Shown: piece by piece, positions 55,130 through 63,505 of the stretch | How the letters are laid out: the number at the start of each line of letters is the position of its first letter | How positions within the stretch are numbered: the stretch's first letter is position 1 | From: Pseudoalteromonas citrea | Lineage (GTDB): Bacteria; Pseudomonadota; Gammaproteobacteria; Enterobacterales; Alteromonadaceae | Assembly: GCF_000238375.3 (NCBI RefSeq) | Contig: NZ_AHBZ03000017.1 | Coordinates: 122,461-186,460 of the forward strand | Reading direction: 5' to 3' | Length of the DNA: 64,000 bases | Program-made: the position numbers and the translations under genes | The notes under the pieces: model-generated | The model's database searches: none | What the model was told of the DNA's origin: nothing | The model's input: the letters and a program-made list of their open reading frames with translations, nothing else

Positions 55130-56210
55130 TAATAAAATCCAACTAAAACACGTGTTGCTAAGTACAGTTGCCCTAAGTCTATTAGGCTGTGACGCAAACT
55201 CAGCCAATAACGAGCAAGTCGTGCAAAGTCAATCTAACTCCGTGGTTGTGTTTGAACACACGGAGATGGCAACACCAATCAAAACAATGCCACAGCATCA
55301 CTTCTTTGGCCGAGTGCAAGGGAGCGAAAGTTACAACATGGCATTGTTTGTAGACGGCAGAATAGAACGAGTGTTAGTAAAAGAAGGGCAAATTGTCAGC
55401 GCAGGTGATGTACTTGCTACATTGTATTCGCCCAGCTTAGCGCTACGTGTGAAATCTCGAGAGTCTGGTTATGAAAGTGCCAAGGCCATCTTACATCAAG
55501 CTAAAATTCAGCAAAAAAGAAGCAGTGAGCTGGTAAAACAGAAACTACAGCCAAGCGCAGTACTCGAGGATGCTGAGCGCGCATTAAAAGTAGCCACGCA
55601 ACAGGTCAATAATGCCCTTGCACAGCTTGAAGAAGCAAAAAACCAGCAACGAGAAACCCAATTAGTGGCCCCGCAGGCGGGTGTTATTGGCAAGCTTTAT
55701 TCTCGTGCTGGTGATTATATAAACGCCGGTGAAAGTATCGTTCGTTTTGAGTCTAGCGAAACACAAAAAGTGGTTTTTTCATTGCCAGAACGCATTGCTA
55801 TTTCACTGCCTAAAACAGAAAGTGTTCAAGTGTCATTTCCCAACTTGAATATGACGACAATCGGCACAGTTACAGAGAAAAGTTTACCAAACATAGGTCA
55901 ACCAGCATTATTTGAAGTTACCGTTAGCTTACCTAACGGTAACTATGAGCAGTTAGGCGTGACAGCACAATTACACGTGCCTATTTCAAATGACAGGCTT
56001 TACAAAGTATCACATTCAGCACTTCGCTATGATCCTAGCAATCGTGCATATTTATTATCCGCAGTCGATTATAACAAACTACCCGTTACAGTAATTGCCG
56101 TCGAAAAAGATGGGGTATTGCTCACCAGTGACAAAGCCCTACTTCACCCCCTCAGCAGAGTGTCTGAAATTATTAACCCGCTGAACCTAGCAGTATTAGA
56201 GAAGAGGTAA
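55119..56210 (+). CDS. RND adaptor lipoprotein (membrane fusion protein)
   Basis: From ATG 55119 the protein has 363 residues; the start overlaps the MipA stop by 11 bp. The N-terminus ends in lipobox L-L-G-C (Cys24), so it is a lipid-anchored periplasmic adaptor, unlike the non-lipidated one at 52307. Biotinyl-lipoyl-like halves are visible at G-R-I-E-R-V-L-V-K-E-G-Q-I-V-S-A-G-D and A-P-Q-A-G-V-I-G-K-L-Y, flanking a long helical hairpin (about 110-185). It connects the pump encoded downstream with an outer-membrane channel. Confidence 0.9.
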   Translation: MSFNNKIQLKHVLLSTVALSLLGCDANSANNEQVVQSQSNSVVVFEHTEMATPIKTMPQHHFFGRVQGSESYNMALFVDGRIERVLVKEGQIVSAGDVLATLYSPSLALRVKSRESGYESAKAILHQAKIQQKRSSELVKQKLQPSAVLEDAERALKVATQQVNNALAQLEEAKNQQRETQLVAPQAGVIGKLYSRAGDYINAGESIVRFESSETQKVVFSLPERIAISLPKTESVQVSFPNLNMTTIGTVTEKSLPNIGQPALFEVTVSLPNGNYEQLGVTAQLHVPISNDRLYKVSHSALRYDPSNRAYLLSAVDYNKLPVTVIAVEKDGVLLTSDKALLHPLSRVSEIINPLNLAVLEKR

Positions 56211-56213
56211 CCT

Positions 56214-59200
56214 ATGTCTACGTCAAATCCACATTGGTATTTTCAGCCACGATTGGTCCTGGGCATTATTACCATTTTAGCGCTCACGGGCTTATTCAGT
56301 TGGCATAATGCAAACGAGCAAGAAGACCCGAGTTTTGCATACCGAAATGGCATGATATTGCTTTCTAAACCTGGAATGAGTATTGAACAGCTTACCGACC
56401 AAGGTGTCAGGCCAATTGAACGAGTGCTAAGTGAAATTGACGAAATACACACATTTAGTGCTCGTATAAAGCAAGGTTATGCAAATATTGATATTGAGCT
56501 CAAAGAAACCATCTATGACACCGACGTAATTTGGCAAAGAGTGAAAGACCGAACACGTCAAGTAGAAAGTCAAATGGGCGAAATCAACCTCTCTGTACAT
56601 GATCGCGTGCAAGATACCCAAGGCATTGTCCTCTCAGTGGACTCTGGCCAAGGCTTACTAGAAGACCGCCGCATGGCTCTTGTTGTTCGCGATGAATTAT
56701 TAAAGCTGCCTTACGTCAGAGCGGCCAGTTTAATTGGCGCACCCAAAGAGCAACTTAGCGTTGAGTATTCATCGCAAAGTATGCGCGAAACAGGGATCTC
56801 CCCTATTGAGGTTGCGACTACTTTAAATCAACGTAACGCACAAACCAGCTTAGGCACGCTGCAAAACCCCTCATTTACGACGGGAGTCAGCTCACTTACG
56901 CGCCTTGATACATTGCAAACAGTAAAAAATACGCAGATCACAATGCCCAATGGACAAAGTGTTCCTTTGTCTAGTATTGCTGATATTGCCTATCGTGCTG
57001 ATCCGCAAAGTAACGAGCAGTTTTGGTATAACGGTAAGAGGACTGTTGGACTGGCCCTCACGCTGCCACCAGATTCTATCCGCGTAACTGACGCGGGACG
57101 TTCAATAAAAGACACTATCACCAGTTTGAATCAACGATACGCGTCAACCAACATTACAATTCATTTGTTCCAACCAGATTGGACACAAAAACGACGCAGC
57201 TCTTTACTCACCTCTTTACTATATAGCTGTCTTGGCGTAGCGCTTGTTTTAATGTGTTTAATGACATTTCGTAGCGCACTCATTGTTAGCCTTTCTATTC
57301 CTGCAATTGCATTATCTGCTATTGGCTTATTCGGTATGTTTGGCGGTGTAATTCATCAAATGACCATCGCAGGACTGGTTCTTTCTTTAGGGCTTATGGT
57401 TGACAATAGTATTGTTATGGCTGAGCGAATTGTACATCACTTAGAACGTGGTATGACCCGATCACATGCCGCTATCTGTGCCATTAAAGAACTATATAAA
57501 CCGCTGGCAACTGCAACACTCACTACCATTGCCGCATTTGTTCCAATGTTACTCTCTAAAGGTGGCGTTGCCGACTTTATTGCCACGATCCCTGTTTTAG
57601 TGATCATTTGTATTCTTTTCAGCTATGTGATCTCATTATCTTTTGTGCCAATTCTAAGTAAGTTACTCAGGTATAAAGATAAACCAGCTAATCGCATCAC
57701 CCGTATGTTTAATGCAACGGGCGGGCATATCGCACACAGTTCTTTAAATTTCCCTAAATCAACGCTCATAGTAAGCAGCTGTGTAATCGTTTTGCTGCTA
57801 AGCCTCCCAGCGACTAAAGGGGAGTTTTTCCCTAAAACCAACCGTGACCAAGCTTATGTTGATATTCAACTTCCAATTGGGTCCGCAGTGAGTGAAACAA
57901 CACTCGTTGCCAACACGATTGCGCAAAAGTTGCAAAGCAGTGAGTTGATCAAAAATACTTACAGCTTTACTGGTAACTCAGGCCCCCGCTTTTACTATAA
58001 TTTAGTTCAGCAGCCGAATGAAAGTCACATAGCTCGGGTTGTATTTGAAACCCACGCTGACGTCGCAGTTGCAGAAGTTGTAACCCAATTGAATAAAGAG
58101 TTTAAGGTGGAGTTTCCTAACTTTATAGTGACAGCCAATGAACTAGGGCAAGGACCACCAATCGAAAGTCCGATAGAAGTGCGTGTATTGGCTAGCACGG
58201 ATCAAAATGCACTGGGTGCGGCGGAAGCGTTATTTGCCTCACTTAGCAAACGTGCAGACACCAAAAATGTGCGCAGAGCCTACGTACTAGGCAAGCCAAC
58301 ATTGAATCTCACGACCAACAAACAGCAATTACAAGTGAGTAATATTACAGAGCAGCAAATAAGTCAGTATCTTGCATGGCAAACTACTGGTCTTATCGCG
58401 ACAACCTTAAATTACACCACAGATCCAATTGATTTAGTTGTCGCAGTCCCACAGCCGGTAGACAACTCCACCGCCTTGTTGTCAACACAAGTACTCGCTG
58501 ACAACAGACAATTTATTCCCGCTTCACTATTTATAGAACAAAATATAGTGGGTACACCGCCTGTTGCAGTGCGACAAGATGGATTTCATACCTTAACAAT
58601 TTTGTCTGATGTGGCTGATGGTTTTAGTGAAGAAGAGGTCATTGCCGTGCTCCAATCACAAGCCAAAGATTTAACTGAGAAATTTGGTGTCACCATAGAG
58701 TTTGGTGGTGAAGCCGCGGAGTCAGAGCAAGCAAATAGTGCATTATTGGTCGCAATGCCCGCTGGCATCGTACTACTGTTCGTTGCGCTCGTTTTGCAGT
58801 TCAATTCATACAGGCTGAGTTTAGTGGTTATGTGCAGTATTCCACTGGGTGCAATTGGCGCACCAGCGATGTTGTCTTTGGTTAATATTCCCTTTGGCTT
58901 TATGTCAATTCTCGGGGTACTTGCGTTAGCAGGCATTGTGGTAAACACCGCCATCATTTTAATAGAAAGTGCAATTAAAGGAATAGAAAATGGATTACAG
59001 AAAAAACAAGCAATAGCAGCCGCGGTAAATGAGCGCTTTAGACCTATATTATTGACTACAATCACCACAATTATAGGTATGTTGCCACTGACATCATCAC
59101 AGAGCCCACTGTGGCCCCCATTAGCTTGGGCTGTTATTGGTGGGTTGATCACCTCTACCGCATTGATGATGTTTATTATGCCTTTGGCGCTTAATCTACT

Positions 59201-59237
59201 GCTAAAAACAGCTAGACATGACATAAAAACACAGTAA
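56214..59237 (+). CDS. RND-family efflux pump permease, second module
   Basis: The 1007-residue inner-membrane pump has 12 helices in two repeats with porter domains. Helix 4 carries L-G-L-M-V-D-N-S-I-V-M-A-E with the proton-relay Asp. The N-terminal signature (G-M-I-L-L-S-K-P-G-M-S-I-E) is of the heavy-metal/acriflavine-related HAE branch with short porter loops, and the protein is about 40 residues shorter than the pump at 49170. It follows the adaptor by 3 bp. Its stop overlaps the next reading frame, supporting operon structure. Substrate unknown. Confidence 0.92.
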   Translation: MSTSNPHWYFQPRLVLGIITILALTGLFSWHNANEQEDPSFAYRNGMILLSKPGMSIEQLTDQGVRPIERVLSEIDEIHTFSARIKQGYANIDIELKETIYDTDVIWQRVKDRTRQVESQMGEINLSVHDRVQDTQGIVLSVDSGQGLLEDRRMALVVRDELLKLPYVRAASLIGAPKEQLSVEYSSQSMRETGISPIEVATTLNQRNAQTSLGTLQNPSFTTGVSSLTRLDTLQTVKNTQITMPNGQSVPLSSIADIAYRADPQSNEQFWYNGKRTVGLALTLPPDSIRVTDAGRSIKDTITSLNQRYASTNITIHLFQPDWTQKRRSSLLTSLLYSCLGVALVLMCLMTFRSALIVSLSIPAIALSAIGLFGMFGGVIHQMTIAGLVLSLGLMVDNSIVMAERIVHHLERGMTRSHAAICAIKELYKPLATATLTTIAAFVPMLLSKGGVADFIATIPVLVIICILFSYVISLSFVPILSKLLRYKDKPANRITRMFNATGGHIAHSSLNFPKSTLIVSSCVIVLLLSLPATKGEFFPKTNRDQAYVDIQLPIGSAVSETTLVANTIAQKLQSSELIKNTYSFTGNSGPRFYYNLVQQPNESHIARVVFETHADVAVAEVVTQLNKEFKVEFPNFIVTANELGQGPPIESPIEVRVLASTDQNALGAAEALFASLSKRADTKNVRRAYVLGKPTLNLTTNKQQLQVSNITEQQISQYLAWQTTGLIATTLNYTTDPIDLVVAVPQPVDNSTALLSTQVLADNRQFIPASLFIEQNIVGTPPVAVRQDGFHTLTILSDVADGFSEEEVIAVLQSQAKDLTEKFGVTIEFGGEAAESEQANSALLVAMPAGIVLLFVALVLQFNSYRLSLVVMCSIPLGAIGAPAMLSLVNIPFGFMSILGVLALAGIVVNTAIILIESAIKGIENGLQKKQAIAAAVNERFRPILLTTITTIIGMLPLTSSQSPLWPPLAWAVIGGLITSTALMMFIMPLALNLLLKTARHDIKTQ

Positions 59238-59260
59238 TGATTAGAGAAAAGGAAATGACC

Positions 59261-59926
59261 ATGCGAGTGCTAATCACTGAAGATAACCAACAACTTGCTG
59301 AATTTATTCAGCAAGCCATAATGCAAGATGGCCATGCGGCAGATATCGCGTTAGACGCAGCCACAATGTTTTACCAACTGTCCATCATGCAATATGACGG
59401 TATCGTGTTAGATTTAGGCTTGCCTGATAAAGATGGCTTAGACGTGATCAAGCATTTACGCTCTAAAGGCATACCCATTCCTATTCTTATTTTGACTGCC
59501 CGCGGTGGTATAGATGACAGAATTAAAGGGCTTGACCTAGGTGCTGATGATTACCTCAACAAGCCATTTTCAATCGATGAACTTAAAGCTCGGCTGCGCG
59601 CTTTGATGAGAAGACCTGTTGATTACTCAGGCAATGACTTAACCAGAGGTAATGTCACAATAGAAACCAAATCTCGCCGTGTTACTGTCGACACTCAGAA
59701 CTTAACCATGGGAAAAACAGAAGTCGCTATTTTAGAATATATGTTAAAGCATGCCACACTGACTGTAAGTAAAGAGTCATTATTTGATGCCATTTACTCT
59801 ATGGGGTTTGAAGTCACTGATAATGCCATACAAGTCGCCATGCACCGGATCAGAAAAAAGCTTGAACAAGCCGGTGCAACCACACACATCAATACCATCC
59901 GAGGCATAGGGTACATTTTGGCATGA
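59261..59926 (+). CDS. OmpR/PhoB-family response regulator
   Basis: From ATG 59261 (AAAAGGA seven bases upstream, better spaced than ATG 59255) the protein has 221 residues. The receiver domain shows E7/D8, phospho-acceptor D51 (V-L-D-L-G-L-P), T79 in L-T-A-R and K101 in N-K-P-F. A C-terminal winged helix of the Trans_reg_C type ends V-R-G-I-G-Y type, here I-R-G-I-G-Y-I-L-A. It resembles QseB/PmrA-like regulators. Cotranscribed with its kinase and most likely activates this RND operon. Confidence 0.93.
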   Translation: MRVLITEDNQQLAEFIQQAIMQDGHAADIALDAATMFYQLSIMQYDGIVLDLGLPDKDGLDVIKHLRSKGIPIPILILTARGGIDDRIKGLDLGADDYLNKPFSIDELKARLRALMRRPVDYSGNDLTRGNVTIETKSRRVTVDTQNLTMGKTEVAILEYMLKHATLTVSKESLFDAIYSMGFEVTDNAIQVAMHRIRKKLEQAGATTHINTIRGIGYILA

Positions 59927-61299
59927 TATTTAATAATAACTCTTTGTCCTTGCGGCTGCTCAAACACTTTTTACTAATTGGCGGTAGTGTTTTTTCATTG
60001 ATTGCCGTTATTCTCTATTTATTTTCAATTAATTTTGCCAACCTAGCGGTAGAGCAAAGTATGTTTGGAATGGCGGAAGACATTCAAACTAACTTAGAGT
60101 TTGACAACAAATCACAGCTAGTTTACAAATCAGAACGAGTTGCAGAACGATGGGGATATGACGCGCTTTACAATAATTTAGGGTTTCGTGTTATTGATTT
60201 ATCGACGCAACAAGAGCTACTTAGGTCGTTTGTAAACCCGAATGTTGCGACCATAATTGATACCTTGCCGGCGACGCTACCTGAAGGTTACTCACAAATT
60301 GGTGCACGAAATGATACGCATACCGACCTGTTTAGAATAATATTTATACTTGATAACAAAAACCTTGCATTAGACTTAGCACGCAATGACTTATTAGGGG
60401 CACTCGCGAATGAAGCAGTTATGCCAGTGTTAAGCCAAGTGGCCTCACTGACTATCGGTGCTGCATTCCTTGTCTTTGTTTGCGTCACTTTTATTTCAAT
60501 AAGGGCATTAGTACGACCAGTTAAAAACGTTACTACGCAGTTACTACAAATCAAACCAAACCAACTAGACAGACGTCTTTCAACCACAGATGTTCCGGCT
60601 GAAATTATGCCGCTAGTATTGGGCCTAAACGACGCAATGGAACGTGTCGAGCTTGGTTTTGAAGAGCAAAAACGCTTTGTTGCCAATGCCGCTCATGAAT
60701 TGCGTACTCCCCTTGCTATTTTATCGACTCGAGTAGAGCTCACTGAAATTCCTCCTGACGTTGAACCTGCGCTGATGGGCGATATTAAATACATGTCTCG
60801 GGTAATAGAGCAGTTACTTGATTTATCCCGCGCACAAAATCAAGTTGGGTTTGCCCATAGTCTTGTTGATCTAAAAAGTATAGGCAAAGATGTGTGCATG
60901 CTATTAGGGCCTCTGTCTGTGACTCATCAAAAAGAACTGTCTCTAGATATTATTGATGATGACTGTAACGTACTCGGTGATAAAGGCGCTTTAATTATCT
61001 TGACCAAAAACTTACTAGAAAATGCCCTTAAATATGCGAATAAACAAGCGCAAGTGCAGCTAATAATCACCAAAGATACCATCAGTGTGAAAGACTCAGG
61101 CCCGGGGATCAGTGAAGGTGACAGAGTTAAACTGTTTGAGCGATTTTGGCGAAAAGAGCAATCCGCCTTAACTGGCAGCGGGTTAGGTTTATCTATCGTC
61201 AGTGAAATTGCCAATGCACATAATGCAGACATAAACGTAACATGCAAAAATGATCTGGGTGGTGCAACCTTTACCATAACATTTAATGCCACACCATAA
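59923..61299 (+). CDS. Sensor histidine kinase (QseC/PmrB-like)
   Basis: The 458-residue kinase overlaps the regulator by 4 bp (ATGA). Two transmembrane helices (about 15-38 and 170-194) enclose a periplasmic domain of about 130 residues. HAMP follows (about 195-248), then the HisKA box A-N-A-A-H-E-L-R-T-P with H258. The HATPase domain carries N-L-L-E-N-A-L-K-Y-A (N box), V-K-D-S-G-P-G-I (G1) and G-S-G-L-G-L-S (G2). The periplasmic part is short and has no recognised fold; the cue is unknown. It is the last gene of the mipA-RND operon. Confidence 0.93.
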   Translation: MIFNNNSLSLRLLKHFLLIGGSVFSLIAVILYLFSINFANLAVEQSMFGMAEDIQTNLEFDNKSQLVYKSERVAERWGYDALYNNLGFRVIDLSTQQELLRSFVNPNVATIIDTLPATLPEGYSQIGARNDTHTDLFRIIFILDNKNLALDLARNDLLGALANEAVMPVLSQVASLTIGAAFLVFVCVTFISIRALVRPVKNVTTQLLQIKPNQLDRRLSTTDVPAEIMPLVLGLNDAMERVELGFEEQKRFVANAAHELRTPLAILSTRVELTEIPPDVEPALMGDIKYMSRVIEQLLDLSRAQNQVGFAHSLVDLKSIGKDVCMLLGPLSVTHQKELSLDIIDDDCNVLGDKGALIILTKNLLENALKYANKQAQVQLIITKDTISVKDSGPGISEGDRVKLFERFWRKEQSALTGSGLGLSIVSEIANAHNADINVTCKNDLGGATFTITFNATP

Positions 61300-61410
61300 A
61301 GTACAATAAAAGACAGTCTAAGTTCTCAACTTTAACTGCGAGACAATTGAAATATAGAGAATAGTGATTGACTGATAGAATTAGGCTTTTATAATCTCGT
61401 CAGGACTAAG

Positions 61411-61435
61411 CCCCTCAGGTATGAGGGGTAATTTT
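61411..61435 (+). terminator. Hairpin after kinase gene
   Basis: CCCCTCA pairs perfectly with TGAGGGG over GGTA, followed by TAATTTT. It lies 112 bp after the kinase and 28 bp before Spo0M, so it may be a terminator or a 5' leader hairpin of spo0M. Confidence 0.6.
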
Positions 61436-61455
61436 GATAATATATAAGGATGCGT

Positions 61456-62238
61456 ATGTCGTTTTTCAAAAAAGTATTGGGTACTGTGGGCATTGGTGCA
61501 GCAAAAGTTGATGCCATTTTAGAGTATAATCAAATCGCGCCAGGCGAAGAAATTTCAGGCACAGTTAAAATTGTCGGTGGCAAAGTAGAGCAAGAAATCA
61601 ATAAAATTGATTTAAATGTTGTTTGCAATTATACCGTTGAAAAAGAAAATGATGACGGTGAATCCGTTACCATCAACAAAAACCACACGCTCGCAAAATA
61701 CCATATCAACGAAAGCTTCACGATTTCTCCCTCAGAAGAAAAATTGATCCCGTTTGCATTTGACTTAGCGTTAGAAGCGCCAATCACTGTTGGCCAATCA
61801 AGAACATGGTTAACAACTAACCTAGACATTGATATGGCACTCGACAAATCTGATAAAGACTTTATTCACGTCACGCCAACTGAATTACAGCAAGCAGTGA
61901 TAGATAGCTTAGAAGAGCTAGGGTTTAAACTGTATGAATCAGATTGTGAAGGCATTGAATCAGCCTCGTTCTCACGCTTACCATTCGTACAAGAATTGGA
62001 GTTTAAAACCATTTCTGGCGATTTCCACGGTCGTTTTGATGAGGTTGAAGTCGTATTCTTTAACCGAGGTGAACAGCTCGAAGTCATTTTTGAAATTGAT
62101 CGTAAGGCTAAAGGCTTAATGGGCTTCTTTGCGGAGGCACTTGATTTAGATGAGTCAAACGCACGACTGGTTGTTACTGAAGACGACATTGAAGACTTAG
62201 AAGATCAGATCTACACTATTTTGGAAGCTAATAGTTAA
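61456..62238 (+). CDS. Spo0M-family arrestin-like protein
   Basis: From ATG 61456 (TAAGGA just upstream) the protein has 260 residues. It shows the Spo0M pattern: M-S-F-F-K-K-V-L-G-T-V-G-I-G-A-A-K-V-D at the start, G-E-E-I-S-G-T-V-K-I-V-G-G, and two beta-sandwich arrestin-like domains. Originally seen as a sporulation-stage protein in Bacillus, but very common in non-sporulating gammaproteobacteria, so a general stress or cell-envelope role is likely. The ending L-E-D-Q-I-Y-T-I-L-E is acidic. A lipoprotein gene follows. Confidence 0.9.
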   Translation: MSFFKKVLGTVGIGAAKVDAILEYNQIAPGEEISGTVKIVGGKVEQEINKIDLNVVCNYTVEKENDDGESVTINKNHTLAKYHINESFTISPSEEKLIPFAFDLALEAPITVGQSRTWLTTNLDIDMALDKSDKDFIHVTPTELQQAVIDSLEELGFKLYESDCEGIESASFSRLPFVQELEFKTISGDFHGRFDEVEVVFFNRGEQLEVIFEIDRKAKGLMGFFAEALDLDESNARLVVTEDDIEDLEDQIYTILEANS

Positions 62239-62254
62239 ATCGGCTATTAGCTTA

Positions 62255-62296
62255 ATACCAACTACATCGATTACAAGGCTGTAATGTAGTTGGTAT
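62255..62296. repeat. ATACCAACTACAT inverted repeat (dispersed-repeat type)
   Basis: ATACCAACTACAT pairs perfectly with its complement at 62284-62296, with an inner TTACA/TGTAA stem. The arms read TAATACCA inward from both sides, a motif also seen singly at 6721-6728 and 39850-39857, so this resembles the short 'TAATACCA' intergenic repeats of marine gammaproteobacteria. It may also terminate spo0M. Confidence 0.6.
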
Positions 62297-62339
62297 AAAA
62301 TACATATTCTATTGGTAATTAATGATTATAAGGAACGTA

Positions 62340-62783
62340 ATGAAAAAACCACCTTTTTTAATATGTATAGCTTCGGCTATCGCCCTCACTGCTTGTGGTT
62401 CTGACAACCAGGTTGATACTAACCCGCTCTGCGACGATGATGATGTAATAGAACTCGTTGATGAAATTGTTAAAGACGAAGCCAAATCGCAACTGTTTGA
62501 AGTTATGCTAAAAAAAGCCGGAAAGTCAGGAGAAATAACTTATCAGCAAGCAGTCGATGTTGCTGGCCGTTCAGCTGAGCTTGATGGCGTAATTGCATTG
62601 GTGAACGAAACGATTGATCAACAGCAGCTAATATACTCTAACATCTCTATGTCAGAACAAGATTTAGACCTACATAAAGTGTGGTGCAGTGCAGGTATGG
62701 GTGCAGAAGGCAAAAAACCAGCCATTATCAATTATACCGCGCTACACACAGCTGAAGACGTTGAAGTTTACGTTACTTTTTAA
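62340..62783 (+). CDS. Small lipoprotein of unknown function
   Basis: From ATG 62340 (AAGGAA upstream) the protein has 147 residues. The lipobox L-T-A-C (Cys19) makes it a lipoprotein with mature chain G-S-D-N. The body is helical and acidic, with two further Cys (C-D-D-D-D and V-W-C-S-A) that may bridge in the periplasm. No known domain is recognised. It is followed by a strong hairpin (62828-62854). Function unknown. Confidence 0.6.
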   Translation: MKKPPFLICIASAIALTACGSDNQVDTNPLCDDDDVIELVDEIVKDEAKSQLFEVMLKKAGKSGEITYQQAVDVAGRSAELDGVIALVNETIDQQQLIYSNISMSEQDLDLHKVWCSAGMGAEGKKPAIINYTALHTAEDVEVYVTF

Positions 62784-62827
62784 CCATAAACACATAATTA
62801 GAAGGTCAACGTAAACCAATAAAATTT

Positions 62828-62854
62828 TATAGCCTAGCTTAATGCTAGGCTATA
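62828..62854 (+). terminator. Hairpin after lipoprotein gene
   Basis: TATAGCCTAGC pairs perfectly with GCTAGGCTATA over TTAAT. No T-run follows on either strand, so it is a weak terminator or an mRNA stabiliser. Confidence 0.6.
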
Positions 62855-62883
62855 AATATTTATAAAATACCTACAACTAGTGC

Positions 62884-63490
62884 TCACCGAATTAATAACT
62901 CCTCAGGGCAACTGCGTGTATCATATGTGCCATCACCTGTGACTCTGTCACTATTTCTGCGCAGTGGTCTGATTAAATCGGCAAGGGCATTACCATCGAC
63001 AGCTCAGCACCCACAATATCGTGACTTGTCGCATCAACGGCCAAGTGCAGTTTTCGCCAAGTACGGCGCTTAGTCGCTCGATGTTTTCTCGTATGCCATT
63101 CACCATTTCCGCACACTTTAAGGCCCGTGCTATCGATCACAATATCTATAAAACCTTTGCCTGCGCTCTTTCTATATTGCACATCAAATGTTTTACTGTG
63201 TTTGCATAAACAGCTATAACCGGTTAATTGCTATGAAGTATCCATCATAGTGTGCAAGGAATTTACAAACCCCTCTAAAGCTCTTAGCGGCAAGTGAAAT
63301 AAAGCTCTTAAGGTTAAACAGGTTTCAATTGCTAAATCAGAATAGTGTTCCGAACGACCCCGGACACCTTGTTTTTCGGTATTTTGCCACTTTGGGATGG
63401 CACTATCACTTAGCCAAATGTTGATGTTATCGCGTTAAAGCAAGGCACGGTTTTACTGTGACAAATTCCTAATTTTCTTCTTCTGTTGTG
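62884..63490 (-). pseudogene. Decayed IS5-family transposase
   Basis: Reading the minus strand across breaks rebuilds an IS5-type transposase. The first part contains I-W-L-S-D-S-A-I-P-K-W-Q and L-A-I-E-T-C-L-T-L-R-A-L-F; the middle has the catalytic-site block I-D-S-T-G-L-K-V-C and W-R-K-L-H-L-A-V-D-A; the end has D-G-T-Y-D-T-R. In the N-terminal part two TAA and one TAG (63231-63233) interrupt the frame, and a frameshift lies near 62985, after E-L-S-M. The C-terminal part is missing. No terminal repeats could be fixed. Non-functional. Confidence 0.85.
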
Positions 63491-63505
63491 GTTCATTATG
63501 ATCCA

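Noticed and set aside
61411-61435. Riboswitch in front of spo0M
   Set aside because: Only one simple short hairpin is present; no conserved aptamer pattern can be seen.
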